A stretch of 64,000 bases of DNA, from the NCBI GenBank assembly GCA_963783445.1, contig CAWANP010000020.1:620001-684000 (forward strand), read 5' to 3'. This DNA is from CAWANP01 sp963783445 (lineage in GTDB: Bacteria > Chloroflexota > Anaerolineae > JAAYZQ01). Below, piece by piece: positions 26,558-35,638 of this stretch. Made by a program: the position numbers and the translations under genes. Below the pieces are notes generated by a model. The model saw only the letters and a list, made by a program, of their open reading frames with translations, searched no databases and had not been told where the DNA came from. Every line of letters begins with the position of its first letter. Within the stretch, counting starts at the first letter, position 1.

Positions 26558-26560
26558 ACT

Positions 26561-27457
26561 ATGAATTCACCAAAAGCCCTACTGGGCCCCATGCGCCTGC
26601 CTTTTCTTGTACTGCCGCCGGCCTGCGTACTGCTGGGCGTGGGTACAGCCATCTGGACCCAGGGCCAGATTAACCCCGTCCACGTTCTCCTGGCCTTCGT
26701 GGGCGCAACGGCCGCCCACATCAGCGTCAACGCCCTGAATGAATACTCTGACTTCCGCAGTGGTTTGGACCTCCAGACCCAGCGCACTCCCTTCAGTGGC
26801 GGAAGCGGCACGCTGCCTGCCAAGCCCGAGATGGCGCGCTCGGCACTGACCATTGGCTTGGTCGCGCTGACGCTCACGGCCTTGATCGGCCTCTATTTTC
26901 TGGCCGTCTGGGGCTGGTCTATCTTGCCCCTGGGGATCCTTGGCTTGCTCGTCATCGTCGCCTATACGCCCTGGGTTACCCATTCACCGCTTCTGTGTCT
27001 TCTGGCGCCCGGTCTCGGCTTTGGGTTGTTGATGGTCATGGGCACCGATTTTGTCCTCACTGGCGAGTACACCTGGACGGCTTTCGTTGCGTCGCTGGTG
27101 CCCACCTTCCTGGTCAGCAACCTACTGCTACTGAATCAGTTCCCGGACGTAGAGGCAGATGAGAGCGTGGGCCGGAGACACTATCCTATCGTCTTGGGCA
27201 GAAAGAAGAGCAGTTTCATCTACGGCTTGTTTCTCTTCTTGACCTACTTTGCCATCGTCGCTGGTGTTCTGTCGGCGCTGCTGCCTGCCGCCAGTCTCCT
27301 GGGTCTCCTCACCATCATGGGCGCGGTACCCACGGCGCTGGGGGTATACCGTTATGCCGACGACGTGGGGAAACTGATACCTTACCTGGGCTACAACGTC
27401 CTCCTGACCGTTGCCACACCGGTGCTGGTGGCCATCGGCCTGCTGGTTGCAGGCTAG
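26561..27457 (+). CDS. UbiA-family prenyltransferase
   Basis: 298 residues, ATG 26561, three bases after the HDAC-like stop; GGAGAGATG lies just upstream inside that gene. About eight helices. Two Asp-rich motifs bind the Mg-prenyl-diphosphate: NALNEYSDFRSGLD (about 62-75) and NQFPDVEADESVG (about 190-202). The family attaches prenyl chains to aromatic or lipid acceptors, as in menaquinone, ubiquinone, chlorophyll or ether-lipid synthesis. The sequence looks closer to MenA-like members than to heme O synthase, but no menaquinone genes are near. Its role with the two upstream enzymes is unknown. Confidence 0.9.
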   Translation: MNSPKALLGPMRLPFLVLPPACVLLGVGTAIWTQGQINPVHVLLAFVGATAAHISVNALNEYSDFRSGLDLQTQRTPFSGGSGTLPAKPEMARSALTIGLVALTLTALIGLYFLAVWGWSILPLGILGLLVIVAYTPWVTHSPLLCLLAPGLGFGLLMVMGTDFVLTGEYTWTAFVASLVPTFLVSNLLLLNQFPDVEADESVGRRHYPIVLGRKKSSFIYGLFLFLTYFAIVAGVLSALLPAASLLGLLTIMGAVPTALGVYRYADDVGKLIPYLGYNVLLTVATPVLVAIGLLVAG

Positions 27458-27472
27458 TAGACCTCAGAAGCT

Positions 27473-27490
27473 GTGAGCCCTTTGGCTCAC
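27473..27490. repeat. Short hairpin between the UbiA and Hfq-like genes
   Basis: GTGAGCC, loop CTTT, GGCTCAC, 16 bases after the UbiA stop, without a T run. A related AGCTGTGAGCC string occurs at about 25541-25551, in the spacer before the HDAC-like gene. Confidence 0.4.
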
Positions 27491-27570
27491 CGGAAACCTC
27501 CGAGGACTAGAATCGATGCATTGATTTCATCGGAATCGTTGTCTCTGCGATTCCCAAAGGAGAGACCTAG

Positions 27571-27792
27571 ATGTCAAGTGAAGCAACCCAAATACCAAAG
27601 CAGACGCAGAACAAGTTTCTGCAGGGCCTGAAGGGCAGAGAAGTGCTGATCGTTTTCCTAGATGGGAAGGCGGTTCAAGGTGTACTCAAGGCATACGATC
27701 AGTACACCCTATTCCTGAGGCGAGATGACGGTCTGGAGGTCGCTGTCTTTAAGCACGCCGTCAAGTACGTTCACGCCGCAAAAAAGAAATAG
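27571..27792 (+). CDS. Hfq-like Sm-fold RNA chaperone
   Basis: 73 residues, ATG 27571 with AAAGGAGAG eight bases upstream. The pattern fits Hfq: N-terminal helix QNKFLQGLKGREVLIVFLDG, Sm1-like strands (GKAVQGVLKAYDQYTLFLRR) and an Sm2 end with FKHAVKYVHA, matching the Y/F-KHA core of Hfq. The proximal-face Gln in QN, the loop Lys and the KHA triad are present. The strand-3 segment (DDGLEVAVFK) differs from classical QMIYK. C-terminal tail is short and Lys-rich (KKK). Hfq forms hexamers that pair small RNAs with mRNAs. Members are scarce in this phylum as far as I know, so this may be a diverged relative. Confidence 0.8.
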   Translation: MSSEATQIPKQTQNKFLQGLKGREVLIVFLDGKAVQGVLKAYDQYTLFLRRDDGLEVAVFKHAVKYVHAAKKK

Positions 27793-27961
27793 TGAGACGT
27801 AGGCAATACCTGAAGGGCTGGACTGCTTGCTGGCCAGCATGCGGCCCGTACGCTGTGGCTGCCCACGGCGGTAGCGCACACTATATTGGCCCTGCGCACA
27901 GGAAGACGTGCTAGGGGTGCACCGTGGATGGGAAAGCCCTGGTCCCTGTTCGCGTACCTGA

Positions 27962-27990
27962 TTGACAGGGGAACCGAAATCGAGTATACT
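27962..27990 (+). promoter_or_regulatory. Promoter of tRNA-Gly
   Basis: TTGACA at 27962-27967, 17-base spacer, TATACT at 27985-27990, ending 38 bases before the tRNA. Confidence 0.8.
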
Positions 27991-28028
27991 TTCTATGCGG
28001 CCGGTTCAGAACCGACCGCTCCGAGTGT

Positions 28029-28103
<75 letters not shown>

Positions 28104-28178
28104 GCTTGGGCAACGGCCCCGGCCATGTACGTGTGGCCGGGGTCTCCCTACATTGGATCACAAAGGGTATAGAGAACC

Positions 28179-30737
28179 TTGATCCCACTCCAGCTCCGCG
28201 TCCGCAATTTTATGTGCTATCGCGACAATGTACCGCCTCTGGACTTTGACGGAATCCATCTTGCCTGTCTGACGGGGGCCAACGGCCATGGCAAGTCAGC
28301 CTTGCTGGACGCCATGACCTGGGTCCTGTGGGGTAAGGCCCGCGCCAAGCGCGACGACGAGCTAATCCATCTCGGCGAGTCGGAGATGGAGGTCGAGTTC
28401 ATCTTTGGCCTGGGCGGCCTGGTCTACCGCATACTGCGCAAGCGCGACAGCGCCAAGCGAGGTCGCACCCTCTTGGATCTGCAGGTTCAGCACGATGGCC
28501 AGTTTAGTACCATCGCCGAGCCTACCATCCGCGCTACGCAAGCGACCATCGTCCGGCTGCTCCGCATGGACTATGAGACCTTTACCAATTCAGCCTTTTT
28601 GCTCCAGGGCAAGGCCGACGCCTTTACCACCCGGACGCCGGCCGAGCGAAAACGGGTGCTGGGTGATATCCTGGGCCTGAGCCTGTATGACGAGTACGAA
28701 CAGCGGGCCAAGGACAGGGCCAAGGAAAAGGACCGCCAGGTGGCAGAGTTGGATGGACTGCTCCGGGATGTGGATCGGGAGCTGGCTCGCCAGCCCGAGT
28801 ACGAAGTTGAACTGGCTCGGGCTACTGAGCACCTTGCCGGATTGAGTGCCGCGGTTAAGGAGGCAGAGGCCCTACTGCGGGAAATCCGTCACGAACAGCA
28901 GTCACTCGAATCCCAGCAGGCTCGCCTTCAGGACCTGAAGCGGCGGATGGCCCGGGCCGAGCAGGAAATGGGCGAGATTGAGGCGCAGATCTCTGAGCGG
29001 CAGCAACGCATTGGCGCGAACGAAAGACTGCTCGCTGAACGACGGCAGGTTGAGGAGGGCTACGCTGCTCTGGTCAAGGCCCGCCATGCCGAGGATACGT
29101 GGAATGAAGGGCTGGCCCGGTATACGCGCTTCCGAACCCGGCAGCACGAGCTGGAGCGCGTGGTGGATGCAGCCCGCCACCAACTTGATCTGAAGGTGGG
29201 GCGCCTGGCCGAGCGGGCCCAGGAGTTGGCTGGCCGGGCCGCGCAACTTCCGGCCCATGAGCGCCGGCTGGCTGAGGTTCGCGGGCGACTGGGCCATCTG
29301 GCTGAGCAACAAGCGCAGCGCGATGGGGCCCGAACTCAGAGCCAGGCCCTGGCCGAGCAGTCTGCGGGCCTGCAAGTGCACAACCAGCAGTCTCGCCGCG
29401 AGATCGATGAACTCGAAGAAAGAATGAAACTGCTGGAACGGGAGACAGGCGAAGCGCAGTGCCCCGTATGCGGCCAAGCCCTGTCCGACGATCACCGCGA
29501 CCAGGTACTGGCTCAGATCAAAGGCGAGGGCAAGGCACTAGCTGACAGTTACCGGGCTAATTCTGCCCGAGGCCGGGAGATCAAGCGCGAGCAGCAAAGG
29601 CTGCAAGTGGAGATAGGCCGGCTAGAGCATGAACTCTCCGGGCAGACTGAGGTGCAGCGACAGGAGGCCCAGCTGGAGCAGGCGCTCACCGAGGCTCAGG
29701 CAGCCTCAACGGACCTGGACTCAGTAGGCGCAGAGCTATCCGCGCTACAGGCCCGCCTGCAGGTGGCTGACTATGCCGTCGAGGAGCGGTCCCAACTCTC
29801 CCAGTTGTCCGTTGAACTGGATCGCCTGGGCTACGACCGCAGCGCTCATGAGGGTGCCAAGGTCAAGGCGGTCGAATTAGGCGAGTTTGAGGAACTGTAC
29901 CGGAAGCTCCAGGCCGCCCAAGAGCGAGTGGATGAGGATCGTGCCGCGCTGGAGGATCTCCTGACCCGGCAGGGCCGCTGGCAGGAAACTCTGGCCGACG
30001 ACCGGCAGCAGCAGGAGTCACTGGCCAGCGATGTGGCTCGATTGCCAGAGGTCTCGGCCCAAGTTGAGGCCCGAGCAAAAGGAGTCGATGAACTTCAGGC
30101 TCAGTCATCCAGGGCCCGCCTTTCGCTGGGTGCGGCCCAGCAGAAACTGGACCATTGCCACTATCTGGCTGAGGAACGGTCACGGCACGAGGCCAGCCGC
30201 AAGCAGCGGGCCGAGGAAAAGGCTGTCTATGACGAGCTACGCCTGGCCTTTGGCAAGAAAGGCATCCAGGCCATGATCATCGAAGCAGTCATCCCCGAGA
30301 TCGAGTTTGAGGCCAACAATCTGCTGTCGCGCATGACCGAGGGCCGGATGCACGTCCGCTTTGAGACCCAGCGCGAAACGCTCAAGGGCGATACCGTCGA
30401 GACACTGGACATCAACATTGCCGACGATCTGGGAACCCGGCCCTACGAGCTGTTTTCGGGTGGAGAAGCCTTTCGCGTCAACTTTGCCATCCGCATCGCC
30501 TTGAGCAAGCTGCTGGCCCGGCGCGCTGGCGCCCAGCTCCAACTGCTGGTCATTGACGAAGGCTTTGGTACCCAGGATGCTGAGGGGCGAGGCCGTCTCG
30601 TGGAAGCTATCAATTCCATCCAGGATGATTTTGAACGCATCTTGGTGATCACGCACATTGAAGAGTTAAAGGACGCCTTTCCGGTCCGCATCGAGGTGGT
30701 CAAGACGGAGCACGGATCGCAGATCAGCTTACAATAG
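28179..30737 (+). CDS. sbcC: SbcC/Rad50-type DNA repair ATPase
   Basis: 852 residues from TTG 28179, chosen because family-like sequence (IPLQLRVRNFMCYRD) begins there. Order: N-terminal ATPase half with Walker A GANGHGKSALLDAM (about 34-41), two long coiled coils (about 180-420 and 450-680) on either side of a zinc hook CPVCG (about 428), then the C-terminal ATPase half with signature FSGGEAFRVNFAIR and Walker B LLVIDEGFGTQD. Rad50/SbcC works with the nuclease SbcD/Mre11 on DNA ends and hairpins. sbcD is not adjacent here, which is less usual. The coding frame is intact over its full length. Confidence 0.95.
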   Translation: MIPLQLRVRNFMCYRDNVPPLDFDGIHLACLTGANGHGKSALLDAMTWVLWGKARAKRDDELIHLGESEMEVEFIFGLGGLVYRILRKRDSAKRGRTLLDLQVQHDGQFSTIAEPTIRATQATIVRLLRMDYETFTNSAFLLQGKADAFTTRTPAERKRVLGDILGLSLYDEYEQRAKDRAKEKDRQVAELDGLLRDVDRELARQPEYEVELARATEHLAGLSAAVKEAEALLREIRHEQQSLESQQARLQDLKRRMARAEQEMGEIEAQISERQQRIGANERLLAERRQVEEGYAALVKARHAEDTWNEGLARYTRFRTRQHELERVVDAARHQLDLKVGRLAERAQELAGRAAQLPAHERRLAEVRGRLGHLAEQQAQRDGARTQSQALAEQSAGLQVHNQQSRREIDELEERMKLLERETGEAQCPVCGQALSDDHRDQVLAQIKGEGKALADSYRANSARGREIKREQQRLQVEIGRLEHELSGQTEVQRQEAQLEQALTEAQAASTDLDSVGAELSALQARLQVADYAVEERSQLSQLSVELDRLGYDRSAHEGAKVKAVELGEFEELYRKLQAAQERVDEDRAALEDLLTRQGRWQETLADDRQQQESLASDVARLPEVSAQVEARAKGVDELQAQSSRARLSLGAAQQKLDHCHYLAEERSRHEASRKQRAEEKAVYDELRLAFGKKGIQAMIIEAVIPEIEFEANNLLSRMTEGRMHVRFETQRETLKGDTVETLDINIADDLGTRPYELFSGGEAFRVNFAIRIALSKLLARRAGAQLQLLVIDEGFGTQDAEGRGRLVEAINSIQDDFERILVITHIEELKDAFPVRIEVVKTEHGSQISLQ

Positions 30738-30771
30738 GCAGGCTGCACCCTCTTCGGCTCAATTAGAACAT

Positions 30772-30800
30772 TTGCGCGCATAGCAAAGAAAGGGTATAAT
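30772..30800 (+). promoter_or_regulatory. Promoter of the ftsK-like gene
   Basis: TTGCGC at 30772-30777, 17-base spacer, perfect TATAAT at 30795-30800, 24 bases before the ATG. Confidence 0.75.
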
Positions 30801-30823
30801 AGGGCCGAGGCGTAGGAAAAGCG

Positions 30824-33031
30824 ATGACAAAGAGGAGTAAAACAAAGAAATCAGGCAGCGGGCTGGATCTGGGTGGGCTCTTGCGTCCCGAGGTCTTTGG
30901 CATCCTGCTGCTGTTGGTAGCTCTTTTGACCTTGCTGAGCCTGATTCCTGTCGAGCGCGGAGCGGCGATGGATTGGTGGATCGGGTTCCTGCAGACAGGG
31001 GTTGGCTGGGGCGTATGGTTGATGCCGGTCTGGTTCGCTGCGGTAGGCCTTTGGTTGACCTTTCTGGGCTTCGATCGGGAAATACACTTCCAGCCAGTGA
31101 AATCATGGGGCGTGCTGTTCCTATTTGTAGTCGGACTGGCCTTATTGCACCTCATTGCCGGTGGAGACGACCCCCGGTCTGTAGCCGCTGAAGGCGGTGG
31201 TGGCGGTTACGTGGGCTATGGGCTGAGCGGGTTGCTGGTGTCGGGATTCGGCACGCCAGCGGCGGTGCTCGTACTGGTGACGCTAGTGGTCATCTGTCTG
31301 ATCATTGTGTTGGGCAAGTCGCTCGGCGAGATGTGGTTGGCCATGATTGACGCAGTCCGGCGGGTACCGGAACAGGCACGGCTGCCGCGCATCGAACTGC
31401 CGCGACGCGAGAAGGATCTACTGCCGCAGGGCCAGCCTTTGCGCGAACTGCCACCCGCTGAAGCAGAGGCTGGGCTGACAGCCATGCGTCCATCTGGCAG
31501 TGTCTTTCCGCGCATCATTGGTGGCGAGCAGACATGGCATCTGCCAGCGACAGACGAAGTACTGGAAAAGTCCGAAGAGCAAGAGTTGAGCCAGACCGAG
31601 ATCCGCGAGCGGGTGCGAATCATCGAGGACACACTGTCCAGTTTCGCTGTACCGGCCAAGGTAGTCGAGGTAAACCAGGGGCCGACCGTAACCCAGTTCG
31701 GCGTGGAGCCCGGTTACATCGAAAAGCGAAACAGCAACGGCCGGGTTACCAGGTCCAAGATCAAGGTTAGCAAGATCTCTGGCCTGTCCAATGACCTCGC
31801 GCTGGCGCTGGCCGCTTCGCCCATTCGAATTGAGGCCCCGGTGCCTGGCCGCTCCATCGTTGGTATCGAGGTTCCCAACTCCGAGATCGCCTTGGTGGCC
31901 CTGCGTACTGTGCTGGAGAGCGATCCCTTCCGCAAGATAAAAGGGCCCCTGCCCATTGCCCTTGGCCAGGATGTCGCGGGCAATCCCATCGCCACTGATC
32001 TGGCGACGCTGCCTCACTTGCTCATCGCCGGCGCCACCGGTTCGGGCAAGAGCGTGTGTGTGAACTCGATCATTGCTTCGTTGCTCTGTACCCGAACCCC
32101 TGATGATGTCCAGTTCATCATGGTTGATCCCAAGATGGTCGAGCTAACGACCTACAACGGCATTCCCCACCTGCGAGCGCCGGTGGTCATCGAGCTGGAG
32201 CGGGTAGTCGGAGTGCTGAACTGGGCCACGCGCGAGATGGACGATCGGTACAAGCAGTTCAACCAGGCGAGAGCCAGGAACATTGATGTCTATAACCAAC
32301 AACTGCTCGCCAAGGGCAAGAAGCCGTTGCCCTATATCGTGGTGGTCATCGACGAACTGGCCGATCTGATGATGGTCGCGCCCGATGAGGTAGAACGGGC
32401 CATCTGTCGCCTCGCCCAGATGGCACGGGCCACGGGCATCCACCTGGTCATCGCTACCCAACGGCCCAGTGTGGATGTCGTCACCGGACTCATCAAGGCC
32501 AACTTTCCGGCGCGCATCAGTTTTGCCGTGACCAGCCAGGTCGATTCGCGTGTGATCATTGATAGCACCGGGGCGGACAAGCTGCTCGGCCGGGGCGATA
32601 TGCTGTTCATGGCCCCCGATTCCAGCAAGTTGGTTCGCCTCCAGGGTTGTTATGTATCGGACAAGGAATTGGCGGCGTTGGTGCGTTACTGGAAGGGAGT
32701 GCGCCTGGCTCAGGAGCCGGTCCAGCCCGAAGAGGTGGTCCAACGTCAGATGTGGCAGGAGATAGAAGACTCCGAAGCGCAGGCCGCGCAGCAGGATGAG
32801 TTGTTGCCCAGGGCGATCACCATCGTTCAGGAGCACCAACGCGCCTCGATCTCGATGCTCCAACGTCAGTTGCGCATCGGTTATTCGCGAGCTGCCAGGC
32901 TTATCGAAACGATGGAAAAACAGGGCATCATTGGTCCAGCCCCTGGAGGTAGTGGCACCCGCGAGGTGATCCAGACCAGTCCGGCACAGCAGCCCAGTGA
33001 GCAGCCAGCAGGCGGTCTCCCGCCACTGTAA
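30824..33031 (+). CDS. ftsK: FtsK/SpoIIIE-type DNA translocase
   Basis: 735 residues, ATG 30824. N-terminal membrane part has four helices (about 25-45, 55-80, 90-112, 130-165). A basic/Pro-rich linker leads to the alpha-beta motor: the alpha domain (ETLSSF-type region VRIIEDTLSSFAVPAKVVEVNQGPT, residues about 265 on), Walker A GATGSGKSVCVN (about 403-412), PKMVELTTYNGIPHL, and Walker B VVVIDELADLMM (about 504). The C-terminal winged-helix gamma domain (HQRASISMLQRQLRIGYSRA) reads KOPS/SRS-type DNA signs. The linker is short, as in SpoIIIE. It pumps chromosomal DNA through the closing septum during division. Confidence 0.95.
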   Translation: MTKRSKTKKSGSGLDLGGLLRPEVFGILLLLVALLTLLSLIPVERGAAMDWWIGFLQTGVGWGVWLMPVWFAAVGLWLTFLGFDREIHFQPVKSWGVLFLFVVGLALLHLIAGGDDPRSVAAEGGGGGYVGYGLSGLLVSGFGTPAAVLVLVTLVVICLIIVLGKSLGEMWLAMIDAVRRVPEQARLPRIELPRREKDLLPQGQPLRELPPAEAEAGLTAMRPSGSVFPRIIGGEQTWHLPATDEVLEKSEEQELSQTEIRERVRIIEDTLSSFAVPAKVVEVNQGPTVTQFGVEPGYIEKRNSNGRVTRSKIKVSKISGLSNDLALALAASPIRIEAPVPGRSIVGIEVPNSEIALVALRTVLESDPFRKIKGPLPIALGQDVAGNPIATDLATLPHLLIAGATGSGKSVCVNSIIASLLCTRTPDDVQFIMVDPKMVELTTYNGIPHLRAPVVIELERVVGVLNWATREMDDRYKQFNQARARNIDVYNQQLLAKGKKPLPYIVVVIDELADLMMVAPDEVERAICRLAQMARATGIHLVIATQRPSVDVVTGLIKANFPARISFAVTSQVDSRVIIDSTGADKLLGRGDMLFMAPDSSKLVRLQGCYVSDKELAALVRYWKGVRLAQEPVQPEEVVQRQMWQEIEDSEAQAAQQDELLPRAITIVQEHQRASISMLQRQLRIGYSRAARLIETMEKQGIIGPAPGGSGTREVIQTSPAQQPSEQPAGGLPPL

Positions 33032-33166
33032 TGCGTTCGCAGTTACGCGGGACAGGATTGAGGTCTCGCCTCTTGCTGGGGAGGGATACTCAGCCTACAA
33101 AGCATCGGCCCCCTGGGCTCCCTCCATTAAGAAAGTCGTTGCCAGTTTCACCAGCATGTAAAAGGC

Positions 33167-33195
33167 TTGCCTGTCCAGGAAAGATGGGGTATAAT
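33167..33195 (+). promoter_or_regulatory. Promoter of the BMP transporter operon
   Basis: TTGCCT at 33167-33172, 17-base spacer, perfect TATAAT at 33190-33195, about 135 bases before the lipoprotein start. The rest of the gap 33032-33329 shows nothing else. Confidence 0.7.
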
Positions 33196-33332
33196 ATTAC
33201 CTGGTGGGCTGGGATTCATCCAGGCCCGAACGAGACAAGGAGGTGGCCCATCGACCAGACTTTCCTCGTGTCTACAATCAGTTGTTCATTTCCAAAAGAG
33301 CATTACGCAGTTCCAACCAAAGGAGGAAGATG

Positions 33333-35423
33333 ATGAAGAAGTGGATGTTTGCTACCATGGTAGCGCTGCTGGTCCTGTCCCTGGCGCTGGCTGGTTGCGG
33401 TGCCACACCGGAGCCAGAACCCACCGAGGCGGCGGCGACCGAGGCCCCGGCCCCTGAGCCCACGGAAGCGCCTGCTGCTGAGCCGGAGGAAGGCGGCCTG
33501 AAGGTCGGCATGGTATCGGACGTGGGTGGCATCGACGATGCCAGCTTTAACGAGAACACCTGGGCGGGCTTGGAGAGGGCCCGAGGAGGAGTTGGGTGTG
33601 CAGGCCCAGTTCATCGAGAGCCAGGCCCAGGCGGACTATGAGAAGAACATCACCGAGTTTGCCGAGCAGGGCTATGACCTGATCATCACCGTCGGCTTCC
33701 TGCTGGGCGACGCGACGGCCAAGATGGCAGAGGTGTATCCCGACATCAAGTTGGCCATCATCGACTTTGCCTACGACCCGCCCATCCCGAACGTGGCGGG
33801 CATCGTCTTTAACGTGGACGAGGCAGCCTTCCCCATCGGCTACCTGGCAGCAGGCTGGGCGGCGCAGCAGGATCCGGACGACCCGCAGGTCGGCTGGGTC
33901 GGCGGCATGCAGATTCCGCCGGTGGAGCAGTTCATCGTGGCCTACGAGGCCGGGGTGGACTACTACAACCAGGAAAAGGGCACGGACGTGCAGGTCAAGG
34001 GCGTCTACGTCGGCGACTTTGAGGCGCCGGACGAGGGCAAGATCCAGGGCAACTCGCTGATCGACGAGGGCGTGGACGTCATCTTTGGCGTCGGCGGCAA
34101 GACCGGCAACGGTGGTATCGCCGCGGCCAAGGAGCGAGGCAAGTGGGGCATCGGCGTGGACGTGGACCAGTACTTCACCCTGCCCAACGAGAAGGACATC
34201 CTGATCACCTCGTGCATGAAGCGGCTGGACAATGCCGTGTTCACGGTGACTGAAGCCAATGACCAATGGCGAGTTCCCCGGTGGCGGGCTGTACATCGGC
34301 ACGCTGGAAAACGGCGGCGTGGGCCTGGCGCCCTTCCACGACTTTGAGGACGAGATCCCCGCCGAGCTTGACGGCCGAAGTCGACGCGATCATGGAAGGC
34401 ATCATCGCCGGCAAGATCTGGACCGGTTGGGGTGAGCCGCCAGAGGGCAGAGCCAGAGGCATGCCTGGTGAAGGCCTCAAGGTCGGCATGGTATCGGACG
34501 TGGGTGGCATCGACGATGCCAGCTTTAACGAGAACACCTGGGCACGGGCTGGAGAGGGCCGAGGAGGAGCTGGGTGTGCAGGCCCAGTTCATCGAGAGCC
34601 AGGCCCAGGCGGACTATGAGAAGAACATCACCGAGTTCGCCGAGCAGGGCTATGACCTGATCATCACCGTCGGCTTCCTGCTGGGCGACGCGACGGCCAA
34701 GATGGCCGAGGTGTACCCCGACACCAAGTTGGCCATCATCGACTTTGCCTACGACCCGCCCATCCCCAACGTGGCGGGCATCGTCTTTAACGTCGACGAG
34801 GCGTCCTTCCCCATCGGCTACCTGGCCGCAGGCTGGGCGGCGCATGCAGGATCCCGACGACCCGCAGGTAGGCTGGGTCGGCGGCATGCAGATTCCGCCG
34901 GTGGAGCAGTTCATCGTCGCCTACGAGGCCGGTGTGGACTACTACAACCAGGAAAAGGGCACGGACGTGCAGGTCAAGGGCGTCTACGTCGGCGACTTTG
35001 AGGCGCCGGATGAGGGCAAGATCCAGGGCAACTCGCTGATCGACGAGGGCGTGGACGTCATCTTTGGCGTGGGCGGCAAGACCGGCAACGGTGGTATCGC
35101 CGCGGCCAAGGAGCGGGGCAAGTGGGGCATCGGCGTGGACGTGGACCAGTACTTTACGCTGCCCAACGAGAAGGACATCCTGATCACCTCGCTGCATGAA
35201 GCGGCTGGACAACGCCGTGTTCACGGTGACTGAGGCCATGGTCAAGGGCGAGTTCCCCGGTGGCGGCCTGTACATCGGCACGCTGGAGAATGGCGGCGTG
35301 GGCCTGGCACCCTACCACGACTTTGAGGGCGAGATTCCCGCCGAGCTGACGGCCGAAGTCGAGGCGATCATCGAGGGCATCATGGCCGGCGAGCTATCGA
35401 CCGGCTGGCCACCGTCAGAATAA
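33333..35423 (+). CDS. BMP-family nucleoside-type binding lipoprotein with tandem duplicate domain
   Basis: ATG 33333 (AGGAGG six bases upstream). Lipoprotein signal KKWMFATMVALLVLSLA with lipobox LAGC; a Glu/Ala/Pro spacer follows. Two BMP domains come next, each starting LKVGMVSDVGGIDDASFNEN (about 33494 and 34476) and each with QPPVEQF-like ligand-loop sequence (MQIPPVEQFIVAYEAG), VGGKTGNGGIAAAKERG and DQYFTLPNEKDILITS. Only about a dozen of 290 residues differ. Between them, the frame stays open through GEPPEGRARGMPGEG with no stop, no ribosome-binding site and no second signal peptide. So one polypeptide of about 690 residues is implied, after repairing six single-base errors. BMP proteins bind purine nucleosides or related solutes for the ABC importer encoded downstream. 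Confidence 0.85.
33491..35408 (+). repeat. Two near-identical direct repeats of about 940 bp (BMP domains)
   Basis: Copy 1 about 33491-34430, copy 2 about 34471-35408. They align end to end with few base changes. The indels in the two copies fall at different bases (extra C near 33585 in copy 1, extra A near 34544 in copy 2), which points to separate sequence errors rather than an inherited defect. Confidence 0.85.
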
Positions 35424-35638
35424 CCGGATAACCTTGATCCTTGCGAGCTTCAGGCGCCCGCTGGCCTGCTTTCGCAGGAGTCTTCCCAAACAGACCTGAG
35501 AACGGTGCAGGACCGCAGGTACGCCAGTGGCCCCAGCACCGTTCGCAGAGGAAGAATGGATTGGCAGGATTTACGGATCTCAGGCTGACGCGCCGCGATC
35601 CGCCAGTCCTGCCAATCCTTTTGTAGAAGGGAGCGACG

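Noticed and set aside
33547..35281. Repeated His/Leu-rich minus-strand frames opposite the BMP gene
   Set aside because: They are repeated only because the BMP domain itself is duplicated.
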